Source: Budorcas taxicolor
Lineage: Eukaryota; Chordata; Mammalia; Artiodactyla; Bovidae
Reading direction: 5' to 3'
DNA: 64,000 nucleotides
NCBI RefSeq assembly: GCF_023091745.1
Contig: NC_068926.1
Span: 62,432,001-62,496,000, forward strand
The position numbers and the translations under genes are program-made. The notes under the pieces were generated by a model. It saw nothing but the letters and a program-made list of their open reading frames with translations. It ran no database searches and was not told the DNA's origin. Each line of letters begins with the position of its first letter. Within the stretch, counting starts at the first letter, position 1. Shown in pieces: positions 10,761-22,064 of the stretch.

Positions 10761-12166
10761 CTAGGGCCTGCGGGTGGCACTACAAACTAGTTTGTCTCTG
10801 CGCCGCGGGCAGGGCTTCTGGCGCAGGAACTACCCTACGGAAAGATCCGGAGATAAACGACTAGTGATAGAGGCGCGGAAACTGAGGCTCCGGGCGGGTC
10901 AGGCGGTAACAAGAGTTCTATATATAATAATAGCAACAATAGTTGTATATATACGGTGCGTTTACTTTACGTGCGGCTCTTTTCTTCCATTAGTTTCTCT
11001 CCTCTTTATAAAGTAGGCATTTGGCCCTTTGAGCTAAGTGTGTTCTTGTTCCCTGTTAACAGGTGAGTTAACTGAGGCAGTCGGAGAGCAAAACTCATTT
11101 GCGCACAGCTGCGGACAGCTGAGAAGTGGTCAAGTCGGAAGTGGAACGCAGGTTTGTGCTCCTTACTCTACCAACACAGATGACTTTTTTTTTTTTTTAA
11201 TGCCTGGCTCGAGAAAACAAGTAATCAACGAAAGCCGGACGCTAAAGCCTTTGCCTGTCAGCATCCCATCTGCGGACCAAATGCTGAACTGGGTGCAGGC
11301 CCTCCCTCCCTGCAGCCCCTAGGCCCCGGCAGCGGGGAGCAGCCTACAGCTCAGGGGGTCGGCCTGGGGGCTCTGGAACCAACTGTGCCGCAGGGGCCCC
11401 CTAGATCTCTGACCCCCAAGGCTCGTTCCGCTCCGCTCTTCCTCGTTGTGTCGGCATTTAGGCTGGGTATCTTTCCCTTTCGGAAAGTGGAGTAGCCAGT
11501 AAGTTCAGGCTCCCATAGCTCCGTGGGAGAGAGGAGGGCCTCACCAGATGCGGCTGCTCTTCTGCCATACCTCTCCTGGGCAAGGGGACGGGGGGCTAGG
11601 GGTGGGGAAGAAGGGTGGAGAGGCCAGGCTGTACCAACAGCCTATCAGAACCTTGCAGGAGCATTTGGTTAATCACCTCTTGATGGTTCTTCATTTGTTC
11701 ACTTATTTACTGAGCACCACTGTGTGCCAGGCCTACTCGACCCTGGGGAAAAAGTAGAAAAAAAGACACAGTACCTGCACATGGATCTTTTTTTTTTTTT
11801 TTTTTTTGAGAGAGCGAGAAGCAGAAAGTAAAGAAAGAAAAGCATAGTTTGTGGATACTAAGAAAGTAAACAGAATGCTGAGTAAGAGAATTTAACTGGG
11901 TGTGGGAACTTTTCAAATAGAGGATCAGAAGAGGTCTCCCAGGTGGCAACCCTGATGCTGAGACCTCTGATAAATGAGAAGGAACTGTCTACTGGAGACC
12001 CAGGTCGCTTTCTGGGCAGATGGAACAGCAGTTGTAAAAGTCTTAAAGTAGAAGCTAGGTAAATGTGGTCAGGCAGCAGCACAATCATTGTAGCTGGAGC
12101 AGGGAGAGTAGGAGAGAATGGTAAAGGATGAGGTTGGAAAGGTGAAGAGGGTTGTATCATCTACAC

Positions 12167-12357
12167 CAGCGGTCCCCAACCTCTGGAATCTGATGTCTGA
12201 TCTGAGATGGAGCTGATATAATAATAGAAACAAAGTGCACAGTAAATGTAATGTGCTTGAATCATCCCGAAACCATCCCCTCTCCCCTACCCTGGTCCGT
12301 AGAAAAAATTTTTTCCTAGAAAGTGGTTCCTGGTGCCAAAAAGGTTGGGGACCGCTG
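12167..12357. mobile_element. hAT-like miniature DNA transposon with perfect terminal inverted repeats
   Basis: 191 bp starting CAGCGGTCCCCAACCT and ending with its exact reverse complement AGGTTGGGGACCGCTG. The flanks ATCTACAC (12159-12166) and ATATACAC (12358-12365) are 8-bp near-identical target duplications, as made by hAT transposases. There is no internal coding frame. A related copy lies at about 46985-47155. Confidence 0.8.
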
Positions 12358-12684
12358 ATATACACCTTTAGGGGTCATGGTGAGAACTTTGGATTTTATT
12401 CTAAGCCACTAGAAGGTTTTAAACTAAAGAGGGGTCTGATCAAATTTATGTTTTTAAAGATAAGACTCTGCTGTATGGAGAATTAAATATGGACAAGTGA
12501 GTGGAGACGTGGACAGTTATTAAGAGGCTGTTGGAATAGCCCAAATTATTATGATGCTTGAACTAAGACAGTGGCCATAAAGTAGATTGGTTTATGATGT
12601 TTTGGAGGTGGAGTTGAAAGGACTTCCTGAAGAACTCCGTGAGGAAGATGAGAATAAGAAACAAATCAAGAATAGTTTTCAGGA

Positions 12685-12830
12685 CTTCCCTAGTGGTCCA
12701 GTAGCTAAGACTCTGAACTCCCAATACCGTGGGCCCGAGTTCAGTCCCTGGCCAGAGAACTAGATCCCACATGTGGCAACTAAGACCCAGGGTAGCCAAA
12801 TAAAACCAATAAAAATAAATACTTTAAAAA
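12685..12830 (+). mobile_element. CHR-type tRNA-derived SINE
   Basis: GGACTTCCCTAGTGGTCCAG, then AGAACTAGATCCCACATG and GTAGCCAAATAAA mark the cetartiodactyl tRNA(Glu)-type SINE. Confidence 0.8.
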
Positions 12831-13747
12831 AAGAATAACTTTTAGGAGACCACCTTACGCAACTTGCATAGATAGTGGTGCCATTTGGTGAATGAAAGAC
12901 TTGATGAGAGTGAGAAATCTAGAGTTCTTTTTTATCTGGTTAACTTGAGGTTCTTGAGGAATGTACCAGAGAATTAGACACATAATGGGATATATTTTGC
13001 GGTGCAGACATAGTTGTCCTCTTTGTTGGCCATACACCTACAGGACATTCCCCACCCCCCATAAAGTCGGTGTGGCCATGTGTCTGTGCTCTCCCCCAAA
13101 GGAAAGTGAGCAGAAGAAGACGTGCACATATCCAGGCCTGGCCTGGAAAATCTGCCAACAGATGCTCTCACTTACTCTGCCAGCTGGAAGATGATGACCA
13201 GGTTCTGGAGAAGGCAAGACTTTAAGATGGAGGATATCTGGGTGGAAGAGAACTCTGCCCTGTTGACCTCAGCATCCTCGCAGGATTGTTATATAAAAGA
13301 AGAAGAAGAAAAAAAATCCCTTATGTTGAGCTTTCATGTATTTACAGCTTTTCGTTACAGCAGCTTTGCCTGTTCTCTCTAACACAAATAAGAAAGTGAT
13401 TCTGCAGTGAACTGTGGGAGAAAATTTTGAAATGACTTGGATTAACATTATCTATGACAGTTAGGAAATAGAAGGTGCCTTGGTTTCTTTGGTTCTTTCA
13501 GTAAGAATTTGCCAGCTGCCTCTCTGTGCCAGGCACCATGCTACATAGTAGAGATGCGGAGAGGAGGCCCAGGCCTTAGGCACTCTGAGTCTCACAGCTA
13601 AGCTCATCATCTGTCATCTGCACACACTGTCCCTCTATCCAGAAGCTTACTCTCCTTACTGAGCACACAGAGGCCAATTCCTACACGTTCTTCAACCACA
13701 TTCTAAATATTAATTCATCGGAAAGACTGGGCCTAACCCTCGTGTGT

Positions 13748-13958
13748 TTGTGTGCTTAGTCACTGAGATGTGCCCGATTCTTTGTGACTACTTGGACTGT
13801 AGCCCACCAGGCTCCTCTGTCCGTGGGATTTCTCAGGCAAGACTACTGGAATGGGTTTTCTTTCCCTTCTCCAGGGGATCTTCCCAACCCAGGGACTGAA
13901 CCCGCATCTCCTACACTGGCTGGCAGATTCTTTACCACTGAGCCACCTGGGAAGCCCC
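13748..13958 (-). mobile_element. Bov-tA SINE, reverse
   Basis: Full-length reverse copy, ending in TTTACCACTGAGCCACCTGG and GAAGCCCC, the reverse of the tRNA-derived head. Confidence 0.88.
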
Positions 13959-13971
13959 AGGCCTGACCCTT

Positions 13972-14118
13972 CAGTTCAGTTCAGTTCAGTCAGTCAGTCG
14001 TGTCCGACTCTGTGACCCCATGGTCGCACACCAGGCTTTTCTGTCCATCACCAGCTCCCAGAGCTTGCTCAAACTCATGTCCATCATGTCGGTGATGCCA
14101 TCTAACCATCTCAACCAA
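13972..14118 (-). mobile_element. BovB LINE 3' end fragment, reverse
   Basis: Begins with repeated CAGTTCAGTT, then CAGTCGTGTCCGACTCTGTG and CATCACCAGCTCCCAGAG; this is the reverse of the BovB 3' terminus. It directly abuts the preceding Bov-tA. Confidence 0.8.
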
Positions 14119-14349
14119 GGCCTGACCCTTGGTTCAGTCTAAATCAATTATCTGTATTACCTCATAATTCACTTCCTTGTACGTATCACAATTTTAATTT
14201 ATATATCCACTTTTTTTTTCTTTAGGGTCCTCTCCTCCATTAGATTAAATATTCTCAAAAAGGGAAAGAATCTTATCTGCATTATTAGTTCCATCCTCAA
14301 CACCTAGCCCACAGTAGGTGTTTAATAAATATTTGTTGAAGAAATCAAG

Positions 14350-15610
14350 GAATGTGGTAGACAGCCTAAGATAACCCTCAGAGATGCCTGCCTCTTGGTA
14401 TTCATGGTCTTGTGTAATCCCCTCACTGTGCTCATGGGCTGACCTAGGGACTCACTTCAAATGATGGGCTGTCATGTCTGAGATTAGATTACAAAAAGAT
14501 TGTGGCTTCCCTCCTGGGTACCCCTGTCTTGCTCTCCCATTCTCTTGCCCATTCGCTCTGAGGAAAGTCAGCTCAAATGTGAGCAGCTTTATTAGTTTCC
14601 TGGGGCTGCCATAGCAAATTACCGTAAACTAAGTGACTACAAGAAGATCAGTCCTGGGTGTTCTTTGGAAGGAATGATGCTAAAGCTGAAACTCCAGTAC
14701 TTTGGCCACCTCATGCGAAGAGTTAACTCCTTGGAAAAGACTCTGATGCTGGGAGAGATTGGGGGAAGGAGGAAATGGGGATGACAGAGGATGAGATGGC
14801 TGGTTGGCATCACTGACTCGATGGACATGAGTTTGAGTGAACTCCGGGAGTTGGTGATGGACAGGGAGGCCTGGCATGCTGCAGTTCATGGGGTCACAAA
14901 GAGTCGGACACGACTGAGCGACTGAACTGAACTGAGGTGACTTAAAACAATGGAAATTTATCCTCTACAGTCCTGCAGGCCCAAAGTCTGAAATCCAGGT
15001 GTCAGAAGGGCCCTGCTCCCTCTGAAGACTAGGAAGGGTCCTTTCTGTCTCCGCCAGCTGCTGGTGGCTCCCAGCAGTCCTTTGGCCTTCCTTGGCCTAC
15101 AAGTGTATCCCTCTAATCTCTGCCTTGATCTTCACATGACCTTCTCTGTGTGCCTCTGTGCTCTTTCCCCTTCCAAGGACACCAGTCATTGGATTTAGGG
15201 GTCACCCTAACCTAGTATGACCTCATCTTAACCAGTTGCATCTGCAGAGACCTTCTTTCCACATTCTGAGGTTCCATGTGACCAGGAATAGGGGAGAGGA
15301 TGCTAGTCAGCCCACTACTGTTGCCCATAGCGGGGCCCACATGTCGAGGAACCCATGTCTCACCGGCTGTCAGTGAGAACTTGAGGCCTGGAAAGTCACG
15401 TAAATGAGCTTAGCATGGATCCTCACGGAGTTGAACCCTGAGATGATTGCATCCATGGCCAACAACTTGATCGCATCCCTCTGTACCAGAGGCACCCAGT
15501 TAAGGTATGTCCAAATTCCTGCCCCACAGAAACTGTGAGAGAATAGATGTTTTTAAAGTGCTAAAGTTAGGGGCAGTTTGTCATGCAGCATAGATAACTA
15601 ACACAGATGT
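14350..15610. mobile_element. Ancient MLT/MST-like LTR patch, interrupted by BovB
   Basis: Contains TTTCCTGGGGCTGCCATAGC, AATGGAAATTTATCCTCTAC and ACACCAGTCATTGGATTTAG, which resemble old mammalian MaLR LTR sequences. A BovB piece is inserted at 14645-14935. Family and boundaries are by eye only. Confidence 0.5.
14645..14935 (+). mobile_element. BovB LINE 3' end
   Basis: AAAGCTGAAACTCCAGTACT, GACAGGGAGGCCTGGCATGC and the terminal GACACGACTGAGCGACTGAA are BovB 3' sequence in sense orientation. It is 5' truncated. Confidence 0.88.
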
Positions 15611-16019
15611 TGGTGCCTGAAAGAGAGGTGCTATCATAACAGCTCCCTAAAATGTGGGAGTGGTTGGGAACCAGGCAGTGGGCAGAGGTTCTAACGAGTT
15701 GGACGAGTGGGTTATAGAAAGCCTGAATTACCTTGAACAAACTTAGCAGATAGAGGTCTGGGTTTTGGTTCTCTAAGTGTGGCTGCCAGACCAGTAGTAT
15801 GGGGCACTTAGTAGATGTACAGTAAATATTTCTTCTTGGGGCCATAAGATTGGAAACCAGGAGTATATATCACTGAAAAAAAAAATTTTCATTTTCGGAA
15901 AAAGTTTAATAAAAACAATGACTATCAGTTACCTTTTATTCTTCATGAAGTAGCTGAATGAGAGCAGGACATGACTGGAGGGACTGTGAGGAAATGGAGG
16001 CCCAGAGGTAAGGCAGTTT

Positions 16020-16640
16020 ATTTTTTTTTTAATTCATGTAACATAAAACTGACCATTTAAAAGCGAACAGTTCAGGGGCATTTAGTACTCAATGTTGTGC
16101 AAGTATCATCTCTATCTAGTTGAAAGACATTTTCATCATCCCCAAGGGAAACCCTTATCTATTATCCATCAACTTCCCTTCTCTCCCTAGCTCCTAGCAG
16201 TGACCAATCTGCTTTGTCTGTTCGGATTTACCTATTCTGAACATTTCATAAACATAGAATCAGACAGTATGTGGCCTTTTATGTCCAGCTTCTTTCACAT
16301 AGCATCGTGTTTTTGAGGTTCATGTATATAATAGCATGTATCAGTGCTTCATGAGTTTTTTACGGTTAAATACTAATTTCATTATATGAATGGGCCCCAT
16401 TTCATTTATTCATTCATCTGTTAATAGACATTCAGAATATTTCCACTTTGGGGCTGTTGTGAATAGTACTTCTGTGAGCATTCGTGGAGAAGTCTTTGTT
16501 GGAGTCCCTGTTTTCCATTATTTTGGGTGTGTGACCGTCGCCTCCTGACTCATTGCCCTTGACCACTGGGTGTTGCCCATATACACTCATGTGGCACGTA
16601 ACGCCATCTTATGTTTTGTTTCAACCATTTTTAAAACTGA
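16020..16640 (-). mobile_element. L1 3' region, antisense
   Basis: Antisense L1 3' sequence such as TTCATTTATTCATTCATCTG and GGGGCTGTTGTGAATAGTAC. A Bov-tA is inserted at 16643-16830, and the L1 appears to resume at about 16850-17000 (GTTTCAGGTATACAGAAAAG). Confidence 0.75.
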
Positions 16641-16642
16641 AG

Positions 16643-16830
16643 TATTGCTCAGTGGTAAACAATCTGCCTGCCAGTGCAAGACATGTGGGTTCAATCCCTG
16701 GTCCAGGAAGATCTCCTGGAGTAGGAAATGGCAACCCACTCGAGTACTCTTGCCTGGAAAACCCCATGGACAGAGGAGCCTGGCGGGCTACAGTCCATTA
16801 GGTTGCAAAGAGTCAGACACGACTTAGTAA
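16643..16830 (+). mobile_element. Bov-tA SINE inside L1
   Basis: GCTCAGTGGTAAACAATCTG head, ACAGAGGAGCCTGGCGGGCT body and AGTCAGACACGACTTAG tail in sense orientation. Confidence 0.88.
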
Positions 16831-17009
16831 ATGAACAGCAACAATAGTTAATTTACAATGTTGTGTTAGTTTCAGGTATACAGAAAAGTGATTCAGTTAT
16901 ATAGATATCCTTTTTCAGATTCTCTTCCATTATAGTTTATGGCATGATATTGAATGCAATTCTCTGTGCTACACGGTAGGTCCTTGTTACCCTTTAGTAA
17001 CCATAAGTT

Positions 17010-18440
17010 TGCTGTGAGTCTTTTCTGTTTTGTAAATAAGCTCATTCGTGTAACACTCTTTGAAAGACACCAGCCTGATCATTTGGTCTATCCTGTCAGA
17101 TCTCAGAGAGGATAGCGCTGTAGTTGTACTTAGAAACACAAGGGGGCACCTAGACTTAGAAAACCCCACATCAGCCCCCTTCTCAGGGCCGCAGGAAGCT
17201 CCTTGTGTCCTTTATTCAGCCGTTTCCTCTTGGCCGCTGGGCAAGGCCAAAGGCAGAAACACCATCTTTACACCCAATACTCCTGTGACTGACCCACATC
17301 TAAAAACCCAGAGAGATTAGGTTGTTCATAACCTGAGAACTTTGTTTTTGCTTCCAGACAGCTACCTAGTGTTCTAATTAGGTTTCTGTCACTGAAAGCA
17401 CAAGGAGATTAATGGGTCTAGGATGTCAGAATCAACTTTATAGACGTTTTCTTAATAGCTGGCATTTCTTTTGTTACTTGTCAGTTTAAGAAGCAGATTC
17501 TTTTACCATGACTCTGATTCACAGGGATGGGGGCAAGAAACATCACATTTCTCTGTTTTCTCCAATTCACCCCAACAGGGTTTTCAGCAGCACTGGAGTA
17601 TTAAAAGGTTGGCATTTCCAATGTCTTATGTCCTCTCCTTCAGATAAGAGCACCACTTTTCTTTGGGGATCCATCCCTCATTCTCAGCCTCAAATGGACT
17701 AGAAGGGCCTCCAGGGCTACAAGGGTGGACCATTACAACTCAGGTCGAAGTGAATCGCCACATCTTTATCACTCTGGCCACTGGTCGAGGGAAGGGCAGG
17801 ATGTCACATCCACTGGACCAGTTAGCATGAACCTGAGTCTTTGCTGGGGCTAGCAAACACGGACCTTCTCCTAGCCAGTGGACTTGAGCCTTGCCCGGTA
17901 TGAGATGAGAGCTCTTGAAGTCAGTTGGTTCTTCTAAGAATCCAGACCCACCAGAACCAAAATGGGTATGGTTTAAACATGGAGCCCACCTGGCGGAGGT
18001 GGAGCCAAGAGACGGAAACTTTTCGAACTTCTGGATCAAGCCATGGTCAGAGCTGAGCTCTCGGGGTTTTGGAATATGGGGACCATGTTTTTTTCACACT
18101 GACTTGAACTTGGTTTTCTGATACTTGCAACTAAAATTTTCTTGAGTAATACACTGTGTATAGAAAATCTTCCCAGAAGTACTCTCACCTATAACATGAG
18201 ATTTGAATTAAGTTGGTGGTAAGGTTAGGCATAGGAAAGTCATCACCCTAAATTTTGAGGGTGCTGTTTCGCATCATGATAGGGATTGCTGTTTGCCTTC
18301 CCAAATCCGTTTTCCTTTTATTCTTAAGAACTTTAAGAATTAAGAACTTTAGTTTTAGATAGGCACACTGACTCCCAGCTAAAAAGACAAAGTTCCTTAT
18401 CCTTCTTTGCAGCTAGATGTGGCCATGTATCTTAACTTTG
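17010..18440. other. Intergenic stretch without recognisable elements
   Basis: About 1.4 kb of apparently unique sequence between an L1 piece and a BovB fragment. The short open frames here (for example 17508-17702 and 17740-18039) show no recognisable domain. Confidence 0.6.
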
Positions 18441-18442
18441 TC

Positions 18443-19425
18443 CAGTTCAGTTCAGTTGCTCAGTCGTGTCCGACTCTTTGTGACCCCCATGGACTGCAGC
18501 ACGTCAGGCCTCCCTGTCCATCACCAACTCCCAGAATTTACCCAAATTCATGTCCATTGAGTTGGTGATGCCATCCAACCATCTCTTCCTCTGTCGTCCC
18601 TTTCTCCTCCTGCCTTCAATCTTTCCCAGCATCAGGGTCTTTTCAAATGAGTCAGCTCTTCGCATCAGGTAGACAAAGTATTGGGAGTTTCAGCTTCAAC
18701 ATCAGTCCTTCCAGTGAACACCAAAGACTGATCTTTAGGATGGACTGGTTGGATCTCCTTGCAGTCCAAGGGATTCTCAAGAGTCTTCTCCAACACCACA
18801 GTTCAAAAGCATCAATTCTTCAGCGCTCAGCTTTCTTTATAGTCCAACTCTCACATCCATACATGACCACTGGAAAAACTATAGCCTTGACTAGATGGAC
18901 TGTTGTTGGCAAAGTACTGTCTCTGCTTTTTAATATGCTGTCTAGGTTGGTCATAACTTTCCTGCCAAGGAGTAAGCATCTCTTAATTTCATGGTTGCAG
19001 TCACCATCTGCAGTGATTTTGGAACCCCCAAAAATAAAGTCAGCCACTGTTTCCCCATCTATCTGCCATGAAGTGATGGGGCCGGATGCCATGATCTTAG
19101 TTTTCTCAATGTTGAGAACTTTAAGCCAACTTTTTCACTCTCCTCTTTCACTTTCATCAAGAGGCTCTTTAGTTTTTCTTCACTTTCTGCCATAAGGGTG
19201 GTGTCATCTGCATATCTGAGGTTATTGATTTTTCTCCTGGCACTCTTGATTCCAGCTTGTGTTTCTTCCAGTCCAGCGTTTCTCACGATATACTCTGCAT
19301 ATAAGATAAATAAGCAGGGTGACAATATACAGCCTTGACGCACTCCTTCTCTTATTTGGAACCAGTCTGTTGTTCCATGGCCGGTCCTAACTGTTGCTTC
19401 CTGACCTGCATACAAATTTCTCACG
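18443..19425 (-). mobile_element. BovB (RTE) LINE fragment with reverse-transcriptase region
   Basis: Minus-strand BovB 3' end, about 1 kb. Translation shows the RT palm (LRYADDTTLM, catalytic YADD box), GVRQGCILSPCLF and the downstream ASGPITSWQIDGETV part, with at least one frame break. It is 5' truncated and not autonomous. Confidence 0.93.
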
Positions 19426-20407
19426 AGGCAGGTCTCTTTAAATGTCCAAAGACATATAAATAGAAGTTTTGTGGGCAGCCCCTGGGAAGTTGCCTTAATA
19501 GGGAAAAGTGTCCCACCTTTCTTTGTCCTTTAACCATCTTGCTTCTTGAATGTTATTGTGATGGCTGGAATGTTAGAAGTCATATTAAACCTCAAGGATG
19601 AGGGTCATGGAACATTGAAATAGTAGGAATTACTTATTTAAAGACTCTGTGGAATCACTTTAATAGCCCTTCACTGCTCACCTTTGGGCTTCTTTTACCT
19701 GAGAGAGTACATTCTAGGGAGCCTTCTTCCCTGCCTGCAGTCAGCAGGGGCCCTTCTTGTCCTTCCATGATGTTATTACTGTATTCCTCTCATTGTATCT
19801 GGCACTTACATCGCACTATAATCATCTCTTTTGAGTCTGTCTCTCCTCACCATTTCCTGAGCTTCTAGAGACAGTGAGTCTCACAGGTCTTACTCGTCTT
19901 TGCATCACCACTCCCTAGCACTCAGTACCCTTCCAGTAATTGTTTATGATGGACGTATGTAAGTGTGAAGAGCGTGACCTTTTCTTCCATCAGGCCCAGG
20001 TTAGGCCAGGCATCCCCCTTGGCACTGTCAGAACACCCTCTTCCTGTTAAGTCCCTGTGTTTAATCCCTCTCTCCCTGCATGGACCCAGGTGCTGTGAGA
20101 ACAGGGACAGAGGTTTCAGCTGACCTCATGCCTAGGAGACTGCCAAGGTGGAAGAACAGGGGGCGGAGGGTGGCGTGAGCTCAAAACTTTGCCTTTTGCC
20201 ACTCATTTGTCATGGGACAGTTGCTGCTGCAGCTCCTCATCAAAGCTAAAATACAGAATCATTTTATTGGCAGTGAACCTCATTTCACCTTGAAGCAACA
20301 TGAACTGGAACATCTTGTTTCAGCTGGTCGTAAAATTGTCATCTCAGTGAGATGTACCTATTTCAGCTATAGAATGATTACGTTTTTGAATACATATATA
20401 AATATGT

Positions 20408-20627
20408 GTTGTCCTAAGTCACTTCACTTGTGTCTGACTCTTTGTGACCCTATGGACTGTAGCCTGCCAGGCTTCTCTGTCCATGGAATTCTCCAGGCAA
20501 GAATACTGGAGTGGGTTGCCTTCCTTCCTCCAGGGGAACTTCCCAACCCAGGGATTGAACCTGCGTCTCTTACGTCTCCTGCATTGGCAGATGGGTTCTT
20601 TACCACTAGCACCATGCGGGAAGCCCA
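20408..20627 (-). mobile_element. Bov-tA SINE, reverse
   Basis: TTGTGTCTGACTCTTTGTGA through TTTACCACTAGCACCATGCG and GGAAGCCCA; a full-length reverse Bov-tA. Confidence 0.88.
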
Positions 20628-21634
20628 TGTGTAAATATATATAATCTAAAAGGTTAAATACAAGTAAACCTAATAATCTAAAAGACACTTGTATTTCATT
20701 GTTTAAAACTTAGTAATATTGTTCTGCTTTCATTTTTCACATCTTCTATTTATGACAGTTAAATGCTGTTCTTTTTAATGTACTGCAATGTAAATAAAAG
20801 TCAATTTAAAGAAAAAAATAATCGTACAAGTATATGCATATATGACAAAAATTGTGAAGTGCTACTCAGAGAAATCAAATGAGTCTTTAGTGGAATAGGG
20901 GTTGCTTATCAAGACGTGGCTTAGCCTCAGTGAAATAAAGGCAGGGGTCAACCGGAATTCCACCACTCCCCTGACACTGTCTGCAAAAGTTATACAGGTG
21001 TGTTTCTCAAGAAAGGATCAAACCTTTCCCCCAGATTCTTAAAGGAGCTGTGACCCAGTCGTGATCACTCACAAACTACTACTTTGATTCAATTCTTTTT
21101 GTTCCATTTTCATTGCTCACTAAGGAATGTTCAGATTCCTAATTTACTAACAGTACTAATTACTAACTTTCCAGGTCCCCTGACTAAAGGCAGGCAGTGT
21201 TCTGAATACGAGATTCAAAAAGTCTGAAAATACAGACCTCACTTTAAATGAGTAAATGGACATCTGGTTTTCAAGTTAATCTCTTATGAAACTGGTCTGG
21301 CAGGAATCTGTTTTGTTCTGACCAAGTCTTCGAACTTCCAGCACTGAGAACCAGCCTCGAGTGTCAAGTGCACATTTTCCCCGGTTTACCTCCCCATCTC
21401 TCAGGGCAGGGGCTGGGGGTGCTGTTGAGGTGTCTGGACTCAGTGTGTCGCACAGGGCCCGCCACACGTGGGCAGGCCGGAGACACCCGTTAATTACGTG
21501 CAGGATACAAAGGCCATCTGCCCCCAAGAGGGGAGGGGTGGTAGCTGTTTACAGCGTGACACACGCACAGAGGGGACACCATGTCTATGTGACAGCATCT
21601 CCTTGGGTTGAGATGGAGAAAGAGTTACTTAGAA

Positions 21635-22031
21635 AGTGAAGAGCACCAGTGTCTTTATTGAGTTTTTAGTCCAGAATACAAAGCAAGGTGCTAGCTGTTG
21701 CCTCAATGATAGTACAGGGGTCAACAATGGCTTTTTCTTCCCCTGTTAAGGCAAGTTACAGAAAGAAGTGTGTCAGATTGACAGAAGGAAATATTTGAAT
21801 CTTTGGAAAGTCACTCTGAAAGCCAGTAGCAGTATTGCAGTGTAAAAGGCTTTCCATATATGCTTTGCCCCACACTCAGCCTATGTATTGGAAGGAACTT
21901 TCTTGATCCAAGAGATTGTTCTGGCAGTTTCTCTTTCGAGACCTTTAGCATGCAAGGGTCATTTTTCTTGGTCTTGTGGCTGATCTCCTCTGACCGTTCC
22001 GTTACTGGATGAGTGAGAAAGCCAGCGTGGT
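21635..22031 (-). other. ALDH2: ALDH2 3' UTR
   Basis: About 400 nt between the TAA and the first good polyadenylation signal, AATAAA at 21654-21659 (minus). The length is similar to what I recall for mammalian ALDH2 3' UTRs. No SINE interrupts it. The cleavage position is estimated from the signal. Confidence 0.75.
21654..21659 (-). terminator. ALDH2: ALDH2 polyadenylation signal AATAAA
   Basis: Canonical AATAAA on the minus strand, about 375 nt after the stop codon, within CAATAAAGAC. Cleavage would be expected 10-30 nt further on, near 21630-21645. Confidence 0.75.
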
Positions 22032-22064
22032 TTAGGAGTTCTTCTGAGGAACTCTGACCGTGAC
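22032..22064 (-). CDS. ALDH2: ALDH2 coding exon 13 (C-terminus and stop)
   Basis: 33 bp of coding sequence, acceptor CCTCTCACAG. Encodes [10 protein letters not shown] and the TAA stop at 22034-22032. The exon continues as 3' UTR to about 21635. Confidence 0.96.
   Translation of the reverse strand, partial: VTVRVPQKNS

Larger units (their letters stand above)
10761..21634. other. Intergenic region between MAPKAPK5 and ALDH2
   Basis: About 10.9 kb with no protein-coding exon that I can support. It holds a hAT-like miniature element (12167-12357), CHR and Bov SINEs, two BovB 3' pieces, an L1 3' piece and an ancient LTR-like patch. In human the MAPKAPK5-AS1 lncRNA starts at the MAPKAPK5 promoter and runs in this direction; splice sites or exons for a bovid counterpart cannot be assigned here. 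Confidence 0.75.
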
